Origin: Amorphophallus konjac
Taxonomy: Eukaryota; Streptophyta; Magnoliopsida; Alismatales; Araceae
Direction: 5' to 3'
Length of the DNA: 64,000 nt
Assembly: GCA_022559845.1 (NCBI GenBank)
Contig: CM040125.1
Location: forward strand, 286,054,200-286,118,199
The number at the start of each line of letters is the position of its first letter. The stretch's first letter is position 1. The notes beneath the pieces were generated by a model. That model saw nothing but the letters and a program-made list of their open reading frames with translations. It was not told the origin of the DNA and made no database searches. Position numbers and translations under genes: made by a program. Positions 10,701-21,000 of this stretch are shown one piece after another.

Positions 10701-12730
10701 TGTCCCTTGGTGACCTGTGCCTTGATGATCGCCTGTTTCTCGGGAGCATGCTTCCTTCTCCGCTACTGTACGGGTCTCACGGTGGTGTCGAGGTTGAGCT
10801 TGTGCGTCACGGTCTCCTCTGGTATACCAGGGAGTTGATCATCGGACCAAGTAAAGACCCGAACATACTCAGAAAGAAACTCCTTATATTGCTGCTGTTC
10901 CTCTGGTGGTAGGTCGGCGCCGATCCTTACTCCTAGGGCCGGGTCGTCGTTCAGGAATACCGTTAATAACTCGCCACCGGGCTCGGTGGCCATGGCTCTT
11001 CCTTCGACTCCCCTAGGGCCCTTATCCTTCCCGTCCAGCCTTGAGGCTTCCACCGAGATATTGTAGCACCTTCTAGCCGTGGCCTGGTTACCTCGGACTT
11101 CCCCCAACCCGTTTTTGGTGGGAAACTTCATTTTTTGGTGATAGGTAGATGGTACGGCCTTTATTCGGCTGAGAATTTTTCGGCCGAAAATGGCGTTGTA
11201 CGCTATCATACCTTTAATACCTATGAAGTCCACTATGACCGTAACGGTTTTGGGTGGGGTGCCGATAGTGACCGGCAAGCTTAGGGCTCCCTCGGGGTAG
11301 GTGGCCAGGCCATTAAACCCGCAAAGAGGCGTTCGGATCGGGCGGAGCTTGGATGGGTCTTCCACCATCTTGAGAAAATAGTCATAAGATAATACATCGG
11401 GGGCGCTCCCATTATCAACCAAAATCCTATCTACATTACAGTGATTTATCGTGGCCGAGATAACGAGGGCATCGTCATGCGGGGTGCTCAGCCCTTCCAG
11501 GTCTTGGTCGGAGAAGACTATGACCTGGGGCTCCATCGGCGGGCCTCTGGGGGGCTCTAAGGCTTGGCTGGCCCGCTCGGCATGACGTTTCCTTCCTCGG
11601 CTGGTGTCGCCGCCCGATGCCGCTCCTCCGGAGATGACGTTGATGTGGACCCCTCGGGGGGCGTTGTCGATCTCCTCTGCGGCGTCTCGGTCTTCTTTGT
11701 GCCCGGTCCTGAACCGGGCTAGGTGCCCCAGACGGATGAGGCGCTCGATCTCCTGGAGCTGATGGCAATCTCCGGTGTGGTGCCCGTGGTCGCCGTGGAA
11801 CAGGCAATGCCTGTCCCGCTTGCGGTTCTTCGACCTCATTGGCTCGGGCTGGAGGAGAAGTCCTGAGTCTTTGATGTCTTCATAGATCTCGTAGACTGGC
11901 GCGGTCAAGGGGGTGTACCACTCGTACTTTCTCTTGCGCTCTCCTTCTCGATCGCGCTTCTTACCCGAGCCAGGGTTTGGCTCGGAGGTCTGCTTCTTGT
12001 CCCCCTCCCGACCCGAGCCGGTTGCGTCTCGGCAGGCGCTGAGTACTTCTTCGCACTCGGCGTGGCGCAGTGCCAGAGTCACTAGCTCGGCAAGGGTCGA
12101 GGGAGGGTGGAGGACAAGCTCGCGGTGAAGATTCTCGTCCCGGGTGCCCCCGGTCAGTGCGGTTGTGGCTGAGGCCACATCTAGGCGGGGGATCCTGAGG
12201 GCTTCCGATTTAAATCGGTGGACGTAAGTCTGGAGCCTCTCCCCTTGCGCCTGTTTGAGGGCCAGGAGCCCCGCTACTGACCTTGGGGGGGCGCTGCCGA
12301 CGAAACTCTCCTTGAAAATTCGCCCGAATTGCCTGAAGTATCGAATGGACCCAGGGGCGAGGGCCCAGAACCATGCCTGAGCACCATGGACCAGGTTGGC
12401 CGCGAAGGCTCGGCATTTGATGGGATCCGGCGTTCCATGAAGGGTCACCAGGGCGTCAAAGCTATCGTAGTGGTCGGCTGGGTTGCCCTGGCCGTCGTAG
12501 AGCTTAAAGGTTGGAATGGAGGCTCTGGGAGAGACCTCTGCCTTCAAGATGTACTCGGAGAAAGGGGATTTCTCCTCGTCCTCCGGGAGAGAGGTCTTCT
12601 GTAGGGCGCGGAGGGCGCGCTCTTGCTCTGCAAACCGTCTCTCGAAATCGCGTAGCCGGAGGGACAGCTCTGGCTGCAGTCACACCGTGGGGCTGGGGGG
12701 GGCGTCTTGGCGATCTCCCGGGGCACTAGT
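7754..12730 (-). pseudogene. Gypsy 1 gag-pol polyprotein, several nonsense codons
   Basis: One minus-strand frame runs from gag to the pol stop at 7754-7756. Gag core lies near 12510-12100, followed by a CxxxHxxxxHxxxxC zinc-knuckle-like motif (11764-11806). Retropepsin has the Tat-type D-N-G triad (11408-11416). RT has YIDD (10304-10315). After RNase H, a second archaeal-type RNase H starts near 9480 (LFVDGSSNS). Integrase has an HHCC finger and DDE residues with D35E spacing (within about 8800-8300), and the frame ends in an integrase C-terminal domain. In-frame stops lie at 10763 (TAG), 9611, 9557, 9299 and 7964 (all TGA), with a further TGA near 12680. Each fits a single CAG-to-TAG or CGA-to-TGA change, and no frameshift is needed from 12547 to 7756. 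The gag start is uncertain: upstream, between about 12730 and 13190, a Ser/Pro/Ala-rich reading appears in another frame. Confidence 0.9.
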
Positions 12731-13192
12731 GTCCGGGCGTGGCGGCCTCATCCCCTGCTTCCCTCTCCTCGGCGTGGAGGAAGCCTCTTGCTCCGCAGGC
12801 GGGGCATGCGAGGGTCCTCCGACGTCGTTGCGGAGGAGCTGTCGGCCGCGGAGGGTGAAGCGGCCTCCGGCGGTGTGCTGAGTCGCACTCCTTCAAGGGG
12901 GACTTCCTGACGGGGCGCGGGACCTTGCGTCCCTGGCCGCCTGGGCCCTCATGAGCTCCACGAGGACGTCCATCTTTTCGTTGAGGGCCTGGAAGGCGTT
13001 GGCGCCACCGTCGAGGGGTGCCCCTGTCTCCGCCGGGGGGGTGGTGGCCTGTTGGTGGGGATGCTGGCGTTGGAGGGGGGGCTCTGCGAGACCCTAGAGG
13101 GGGCGCCTCCCGCCGCCGCCACAGCCTTACCTGCCCCACCGGCGGATCTCCTCCCTGAGCTTCTTCTCATCATCTCGACTTTTTGTCCGTTT

Positions 13193-13210
13193 CCCACAGA
13201 CGGCGCCAGA
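13193..13210 (-). promoter_or_regulatory. Primer binding site of gypsy 1
   Basis: On the minus strand the bases directly after the LTR read TCTGGCGCCGTCTGTGG. TGGCGCCG-type primer sites at this position are usual for plant Tat elements. The LTR ends one base before, in ...CTCTTCA. Confidence 0.7.
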
Positions 13211-13998
13211 TGAAGAGGCGAGATCTCGCGCGGGGTCCTGAGCGGGCTATGGATCACCAGAAGAGGAATCTGCAAGAGAGGGAAACGTATCAGGGGGCTC
13301 AGGGGATCTCCCTGGGGCAAAACCCTCCGATGGCTAAGTCAGTAGAGCTATGGTGGAAGCAATAATGGGGGGAGGAGAGAGCTGATGCGCGAGAATCCTC
13401 TCCACCAAGGGGTGAAGCGAATTGTGCTCAGGAGCTTAGGGTGTGTGAATACTCAGTTCATCTTACCATCTTCCGGAGGGTATCCCTTGCTTAAATAGTG
13501 CGCCGCCTTCAGGAGTCCTGTAAGCTGAGGGGTTCTTGGCGGGAGTTACATCTTTAATGGAGGCTTTCATGGCCTGATCGTGGGAACGTTATCCCCTTGG
13601 AGTCCGGCAGCTCCCATGACTCTCCCGCTGGCGGAGGACTCTGAGCGGCCGCACCTGCAGATAATCAACCGGTCTTACCGAGCCTCGGGGATGCTAGCTC
13701 ATGTCCGAGCGATAGGCATGGCCCGGCGAGGGTGGGGTCGGATAGGTCGGCTGGAGCCTATCTCTCTCGGATGGGGAGAGGGCTTTAGGCCAGACCTTCC
13801 TCGGGACCTGACCGTTGTCTCGGGCCCTCCGAGCCTAGAAGGCCGCCGGGGAGAGTTAGTTCCTCGAGTCTTATTTATTGGGCTTTTCTCCCTAAGTGGG
13901 CCATGTGGGCTATCACTTGGGTGGGCTCGCCTGGTTGGACCTTGTGGGTCTTGTTGGGCTGCCTTTGTGGTGGGCTGCAGAAATCCCCCTCTCCAACA
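13211..13998 (-). repeat. 5' LTR of gypsy 1 (788 bp)
   Basis: Read on the minus strand it begins TGTTGGAGAGG and ends CTCTTCA, with a TATA-like TATTTAAG at 13491-13498 and the primer site immediately downstream. No second copy is present in the window, so the limits rest on the TG/CA ends, the primer site and the change to SIRE-like sequence at 13999. Confidence 0.7.
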
Positions 13999-15400
13999 TA
14001 CATATTGAAAAATAAAAGGGGGGGGGGGGTTGCATGCATGTACTCAGGGGGAGCATCCATAGGCTTATATGTTTTCCATTGGACACTATCTCTCCCTTTG
14101 GTCAGTCTCTCAGTCAAGTTTGCAATGAGGACTTCCAATTGATGTCTCCATGCTGTTTCTTTTATCTTGTCAAAAGAATTTTTTTTTTTCTGAAATTTCC
14201 TCCTGCCTTATCTGTCAAGCTGATCTGTCTATTCCCAGACACAGCTATGATGCTCTCAGCTCAATAATCAACTGAGAAGATTTCAATCCACATATCATGA
14301 TCATAAATCCAAATTTGTTATCAATAAGGAATCTCTCATTATGTGGAATTATGAACGTCTAAAAGGGTTAAGTTGGTTTAGATTTAATGCATTTCGCAAG
14401 TTTGAAGATGAACTTCTTGAAAATATCTGAATCAGACTTAATAAACTTTAACCATGCACTTCATGTCATGCTTTGAAAGACCTTCTAATATCTGTCATAT
14501 TGAGATCATGACCTACTTAGTTGAAATGCATGGAATCTGTATTGCTTTTAAACAAGTCTTTCTTCAATATCTTGGGTAACTGTTTAAATGTAAAATTGTG
14601 TTAAATGAATGGTAGAGCAATGGTCAAATGCGCTGAGAAACTAGGATCCTTGTCAAAGATAATGGACCCTAAGTCATGAGGCTTCTTGACTAACTCTGTT
14701 CAGAATTTTAAAAAAACAATGATATCATGTCTGAAACAGAATGGGAGTTTCTACTAAGTAAGCTAGGGGTACTGGCCTCTAACCAGCGTCTACCTTTACG
14801 ACAAAAGGCATGAACCATCCCTGACTGTTCTCTAAATGAAGAGAAATAAAATTTTCAGCTAAACCCATTAAGTGTTTATCTCTGAAATGACCTTTTGTTT
14901 AACCTCAATACTGATGTATGCTTTCTCCTAAAAGAAGCCAATGAAATCTATTGAATAAGATGATGGGAGGTTAATTGAAGTAGTGTTATGTTTGCTTGGT
15001 TCACTTTTATTAAAATCTAAATTCATATGTAAGTATAGTTTTTTTTAAAGACTGCGTTTGCATCACATTTAAACCAAGCTTGACTTGTTAAGTTTCATTC
15101 ATAAGTCTTCATAATGGAAGTCTCTAAAACTGTTACATCTTCAGACTTATGAGATTGATATCCTATTGAAATTATTCTCTCACTCATTGGAAATTCATCT
15201 ATCTGAGTGGTATCTAGTCATGTGCTTCCAACACATCATTTGGTTCATCTCTAGTGGTATCATTTGATATCTGAATATGCATTCAGCTCTCTCTGGGTGT
15301 CTCTCTGGTTCTTTAGTTCACCATTTTCCCCATGATATCTCTTCTGTTCATTGTTTATGGGGGAGCTTCCTTGTCATATGAATCATGCTGCATAGCATTT
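13999..15400 (+). mobile_element. SIRE-like copia remnant: non-coding internal region
   Basis: AT-rich sequence without usable ORFs. It is clearly related, in the same order, to 42650-44080 of the complete SIRE-like element. Both contain a ggggga(g) stretch after tgcat-rich sequence, aaatatctga...cttaataaac/ctttaacca, a gtagagcaatgg...ctgagaaa block, gggg(t/a)actggcctctaac, and ggggagttt/cttcc...atcatgctgcata. It is therefore the spacer between the gag/pol region and the env-position gene of a second, diverged element. Gypsy 1 inserted into it on the left. Confidence 0.7.
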
Positions 15401-15539
15401 CTTGTTACATGCATTAACTGTGAGCATGGCATAGTTAGTACATTGTTCATTGCAAGCCATTGTGCACACATGACTATGACCTGTGTCTACATATGAATTG
15501 ATCTTGTTTGCATGGCATTTCATTGAACACATTATGCAT

Positions 15540-16800
15540 ACATAAAGTCGATGCAAGCATGCAACAAAGTCAGTACATTGATCAAGTCTGTACAGCCAAT
15601 GCATTTCATGTCTCTCATGCATGCACATTTAAAGTCTGTACAGCCTGTGTTTGCAACACTAAGTCTGTACATCGCACAGCATGAGAGCCTTCGAAGTCTG
15701 TACATCGCATAGCATGCAGGCGCTCGAAGTCTGTACATCGCATAGCATGCAGGCGGTCAAGTCTGTACATTGACTTACCATCTCACCTAGCATCTCATTC
15801 AGCGTCTTTGTGAGTCTATACATTGCATTCACGCTAAGTCCATACATTGTCCGTGCATTAAGTCAATACAGCATAGTCCATGCATTCACGCTAAGTCCAT
15901 ACATTGTCCGTGCATCAAGTCAATACAGCATAGTCCATGCATTCAGGCTACGTCCATACACTATATGCATTTGAGCATCGTTCACATGAGCAAGTCTGCA
16001 CATTGCTGCATGCAGAGTCTGCACACTTGCTGATAGCATGTTCGTGCATCCATACTCATTGTGCATACTTTGTTTAAGTGCATTCTGCATTTCAAACCAG
16101 CAAGCTTGTACATTGGTGTCGCATGCACACCAAATGTATACACTCGTTCAAGGGCTAGTCAGTGCATCCTTATTCGTTGTGCATACTTCCTATGTGCTTG
16201 TGTGTATCTCTCCATCAAAGTCTGTACAGCATTTTCCTAGAATGCATACTCTAAGTCTATACGTCCATCTGTTGATGTTTGAACAAGTCTATACTTTGTG
16301 TGCATCTCGCTGCTAAGTCTGTACATCCTTTGACTGCATGCCTGAGCATCCATTTTCGTTGTGCATACTTTGATAGATGCAAAGTCTATACACTCGCTAT
16401 CATGCATTCATTGTCTGGTCGCAAACACACACAAGTCTATACATCCTTTGTTGTTATGTCCCTGCGCCAGTTCATCAAGTCTATACATGATGCATTCATG
16501 CATTAATGCTAGGTAGCAAAGTCTGTACATTGCTTGATAGCATGCCATAGCCTTGCATAACAAAGTCTGTACATGGCTCTGCACATTGTATACAAAGTGT
16601 GTACACTCGCTTGGTGGCATGTCTGAGCACTCATCGCCAATGTATATACTTTCTCATATGCATTCAGAACTTCACGCCACCAAGTCTGTACATTGCATCG
16701 TTTGTTCATGCATTGTCTCAACAAGTCTGTACACTCGTCCATTGCTTCACTCGACCAACTCTGTATAGCCATGCACTGCCTTGCTTGCAAGAATGAAGCC
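15540..16800 (+). repeat. Irregular array of the 12-mer AAGTCTRTACAY (about 30 copies)
   Basis: Close matches to aagtctgtacat or aagtctatacac occur about every 25-60 bp, for example at 15661, 15694, 15728, 15759, 16431, 16518, 16563, 16681 and 16723. The spacers are mostly unrelated to each other, apart from a few cgcatagcatg and tccgtgcat blocks. The 12-mer is thus better conserved than the DNA between copies. The same motif forms the regular 28-bp minisatellite in the LTRs of the element at 37096-49124. Confidence 0.8.
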
Positions 16801-18022
16801 TGTATAGGGTCTTACTGACTTTAGCTGATATTGTCTTCGACTGATTATCTGACAAGACAGCTGGGCGAGGGAATTAAGACTGGCACGTGATCCGAGGTTG
16901 GAAGGGCTGACAGGATGATGACACGAGGATTGAAGCCTGCTGAGATGCTTCCACGTGTAGAACCTTCTGGGTGGGAGATGTGGAAGACTCACGCCCAACA
17001 CCTGCTACTGCTATATAATAGAAGACTTCTCCATCTAGAGAAGGATGATGGTGATCAAGAGAGAAGCAGAAGAAGAGAGCAGCAGAGAGGAAGAGAAGTA
17101 GCAGAAGAAAAAGAAAGAGAAGAGAAGAGCAGAGAAGAAAAGTGGCAGAGTGTGAGAGCAACAGAAGAAAAAGAGAAAGAGAGAGAGCTCGTGAGGATCG
17201 AGAGAAGAAGAGTAGTCAGTGAGAGAAAGAAGCAGAGAAGAAAAAGAAGAGTAAGAAGAAGAGAGATCGAGAGATAAGAAGCTTCATCAGAAGATTAGAT
17301 CCTACTAGACCGTGGATCAAATCCAGGCCAGTCAGCTCTTGCGAGAGTCAAATTGTGATTTCATTTTTCAGCTTTCTGCTTGCTATGTTTTTATCATTTC
17401 TTGTTTTTCTTTTTTTTATCTGTTCATCATTGTTCTTCCGACTCTCTGGCTTGAGGTCGGGTTCCTCCTGTGGACTCAGGAGAAGGGAGACATTGTGTCT
17501 CCTGTTGCAAGTGACTGGGAGTCACTTGTGGGTTCCCTCCTGGTTTGGAGGAAGAGAGACTTCGTCTCTGGTTGCAAGTGGCTGGGAGTCACTTGTGGGT
17601 TCCCTCCTGGTTTGGAGGAAGAGAGACTTCGTCTCTGGTTACAAGTGGCTGGGAGTCACTTGTGTTTTCCCTCCGGTCTGGAGGAAGAGGGGAGGTTGTT
17701 CCCCTAGTCAAGCTGTTAGGCAGCACCTGTCACAGACTGAGTCTGTGTTCTAGCTGTTGCTAGTGGAAGCCTCACTCCGGTTTGGAGTGAGGGGTGGATG
17801 TTGGTCTGGAGGACCGAACCACCTAAAAAATCATTGTGCAGTGGGTTGATTGATTTTGTTTGCTTCCGCTAGATGATTGCTTAGGCGCGCTCTAAGTGTT
17901 TATTCAACGTTCATTTGATTTGTTTTTATTCCGCGTCTGTGTCTAGCTACATGATTTAATTTGGACAATTTTGAAGAGGGATACATTCACCCCCCTCTGT
18001 ATCCGGGCCTTGCACCCTATCA
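16801..18022 (+). repeat. SIRE-like LTR, 3' half (diverged from the 37096 element)
   Basis: From about 16880 this aligns by eye with 38160-39438. Shared blocks are tggcacgtgatccgagg, ctgctgagatgcttccacgtg, a TATA box in gctatataata (17011-17020), a 250-bp purine-rich agaagaag/gagaga leader, a gaccgtggatca(a/g)atccaggccagtcagctc block, tandem gagtcacttg(t)gg...ccctcctggtttggagg copies, gcctcactccggt, and the LTR-end signature gatacattcacccccctctgtatccgggcc. The expected CA end lies at 18016-18022, where gypsy gag sequence starts without a primer site. Confidence 0.75.
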
Positions 18023-21000
18023 CCGGGTTCTGTTCGACTGGGTAACGAAATATGGCATGGTCACCCTGCCAGAGCCAAAGAGGCCGGAGGACCTGAAGAG
18101 AAGAGACATCCCGAGATTCTGCTCATACCACCAGATGCTGGGGCATCCAATCGAAGACTGCTATGTCTTCAAGGACATCATCGAAGGGATGGTGAAGAAA
18201 AATGAAATTGAGTTGGGAGAGTACAAAGTGGACCCTCCCCAACCGCAAGAAGCCCCTCGGAGGAGGGCAGGAGTCAACATGATCTCCCTATACCAGGCAC
18301 TGCCCGAGGAGATCTCTGAAGTAAGTACGCATAGCACCTATGAAACTCATTTCTTGGAGCCTGCAAAAGGATAGCAGGGATGGCAGTAGGTCCCTGTGAA
18401 GCACAAAAGGAAGAAGGCACCCCGCCCAAAACTGGGGGCACATATCCGTGGCGTCGCTCCACAGCCTGCTCTGCCAGTGACAGCACCTGTGTGGACAACA
18501 CCACCTGCAGTCATCAGAATACCTACACATAATCGGAGGAGACAAACTCTGCTACCGGTGGTCAAGGAGATCAATCCCGGGGTCCGCCGACTACAACACC
18601 TGATTGAAGGGCTACATGAATATGTGCAGCCCGAATTGAAGCCCCTGCTGGTGCGGGACCATGTCCCATGGCAGGAGCTGGAACAGCTCTCACTCAAGCA
18701 AAAGGATGAAGCTGAAGCAGCACCTGATAAAGAGGGCAGTTTGTTCTGGGGGAAGGCGCCTGCTGAAGCAAAGAAGAAGAAGAAACAAAAGAAGAAAAAA
18801 GGAAAGGTCGCTAAGGCCGATAAAGTGCAGGTCCTCTCCTGTAACACCTTATCAACACTCTTCAACCTGCCCGGGGAGGAGGGAGAAGAGAAAATTTGCT
18901 TCACACCCCGTGTTGGGGGAGGCAGAGCCGAGGCCTCAACTGCTGCGCATGCAACCCGGTCGGGCCGTAATTGGGGGTGCTAGTCGCCGCCCAACCACAA
19001 TATCATATTCAGGGGAGAGCAGCCCTACAAGACACCTCCCCCGGAGGTCAAGGGAGTCCAGATCCCTCCTCCGTCAGGCTTATATGGCGAGAGTAGGGGT
19101 AAGATAGTCCCTTCATTCCTTGAATTTATGAAGATGTCCAAGGGGAAGCAGCCATGCTTCGAAGCTCACCCTGCACCTGGGAATGTCTACCCGCAGCTAA
19201 TACAGTCTGTCGAAGTGCCAGATACAGATGGAGCTTGCCCTGCAGCAGCTAATGAGGAATGCCAAGGATCCGGTACCAACCAGAAAGGCGCCGAATCTGA
19301 GGCAGATGAGGCAGGTCCATCAGGGCCTGCAATTCAAGACTTCCCTAAGCCCAGGTGGGCTAAAGAAATGAAGCTCTCTAATGTCCGAGCTGGAAGCCGG
19401 ATAATGAAGCTACTCAAGAAGCTCCCTGCTAGATTCACAATATGGGAGATCCTCTCTCTGAGTGAAGATACTCGACAGGCGATCATCACTGCTCTGCAGA
19501 CGCCTGCGCATTTTGAGACCTGCTTGGCTGAAGCTATGCCGGAAGCTAGTATGACCTTCACTCTAGAAGATATGCTGCTACCTACCAGCAGCCACAACCG
19601 GCCGCTGTATATGAGGGGACGCCTGAATGGGAGAGAGCTGAATAGGATTCTGATTGATCCCGGTGCGGCAGTTAATATTCTACCCTATAGAATATACAAA
19701 AGGCACCACTTCAACGTGCATATCAAAAAAGTCGAGGATATGCGTATCGCCGGCTTCAATCAAAAATGTGAAGTGTCGAAGGGGGTGGCAGAATTCACAC
19801 TTACCATGGCAGATTTCACTACGACGGTGCAGTTCCATGTCATTGACTCCCGCACCTCATACAAGGCACTGCTCGGCCGCCCGTGACTGCATGAGAATAT
19901 GGTGGTGCCCACCACGCTCCACCAATGTATCAAGTACAGTCTCCAAGGGAAGGAGGAGAGGATATTTTTAGACCCCCACCCGTTCGAGGTGTTTGAATGT
20001 CATTTGGCGGACGCCAACTTATATACGAAGCCTCCCCGGAAGATTTCTGAAGCTAAGACCCCCGCGGGGGCATCAAGGGGTAGGTCCGGCGACAGTTGGT
20101 ATCCACAACCACCGCGCGGATATGTCAAGCCCAAGGTGGTCTCCCACATCACAGCATCCGGGGACGTGGGTAGAGTAACGCCCCTAGCATTATACCCCAA
20201 AGCTGAGAAACTGCAGGTCAACCGGAAGCACAACTACATCGGAGTCCCGGACGGCCTCACCAAGCCAATCCCCAACCTCGACGACTTCACTGTCGAGCCT
20301 TTCAAGACATGAGAGGTGACATAGGGATATGGACCCAGCAGCTTGTTCTATACGGATGAAGAGCACCCTACTCGGGAAGACACAGATTACTGCCTCCCCA
20401 AAGATATAGGCAACCCGTCAGTCCCCGTCCAGGGTCTGACATTCACAACTAATCGGATGGCCAGGATGTTCTAGAAACAGCACATCTCCTCCGATCAATC
20501 TCGGAAGATTAAAGAGGCTTTCCAGAGAATGCGGTATCCCATGAGTCTGGATAAGGAAATGAGATGCATTTCTCAGCACCCGGGGTTGGGCTTCACGCTG
20601 GAAGAATATTACCACAGTGGGCGATATGAGGTGGACACTATCTCCGCCTTTTACCCTACTGAAGATAACCCGCTGGGGGCAACTTTTAATGAATACCCAG
20701 CAGAAGCTAAATATTCTTATTGGGATCAACCCGAGGGTCAGGGAACAGAAGCCGTGGTCCCATGCCAATGTTGGGAGCAGATCCGCCCAGAAGAGACGAC
20801 CTTTCGAGCCGATTTCGATGCGGCTAGCAGTGGCGAAGCCCGAGGTGTCAGGGAGGCCGGGACTTCTCCCCCTGATGAAGACCAACTGATGTCAACCTTG
20901 ACACCCCTCATGACAATCGGGAGAGCCGATACCAACTCCAACCAAGGCATATGTACTGCCAAGGAAGGGGATGCCATCCCTATAGAAGGTGCAGCTTCCA

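Larger units (their letters stand above)
4042..13998 (-). mobile_element. Gypsy element 1 (Tat lineage), 5' LTR at the right, 3' LTR not seen
   Basis: In minus orientation the order is LTR (13998-13211), tRNA-complementary primer site, gag-protease-RT-RNase H-archaeal RNase H-integrase in one frame (to 7754), a 0.9-kb spacer, then a gene on the opposite strand (4082-6820). A second, archaeal-type RNase H before integrase and an antisense gene behind pol are hallmarks of the plant Tat lineage. No copy of the 788-bp LTR occurs on the left. The CACTA terminus sits 40 bp upstream of the antisense ATG, so the CACTA element either landed here or replaced the end. The right flank candidate target duplication is tacat (13999-14003). 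Confidence 0.85.

Noticed and set aside
15383..16790. Minus-strand ORFs with repeated MYRL / CTDL residues
   Set aside because: These are translations of the AAGTCTGTACAT motif array read backwards; no domain and no consistent frame.
17961..18020. ATG at 17961 as the start of gypsy 2 gag
   Set aside because: The first about 18 codons translate the SIRE LTR end (gatacattcacccccc), so the fused frame is accidental.
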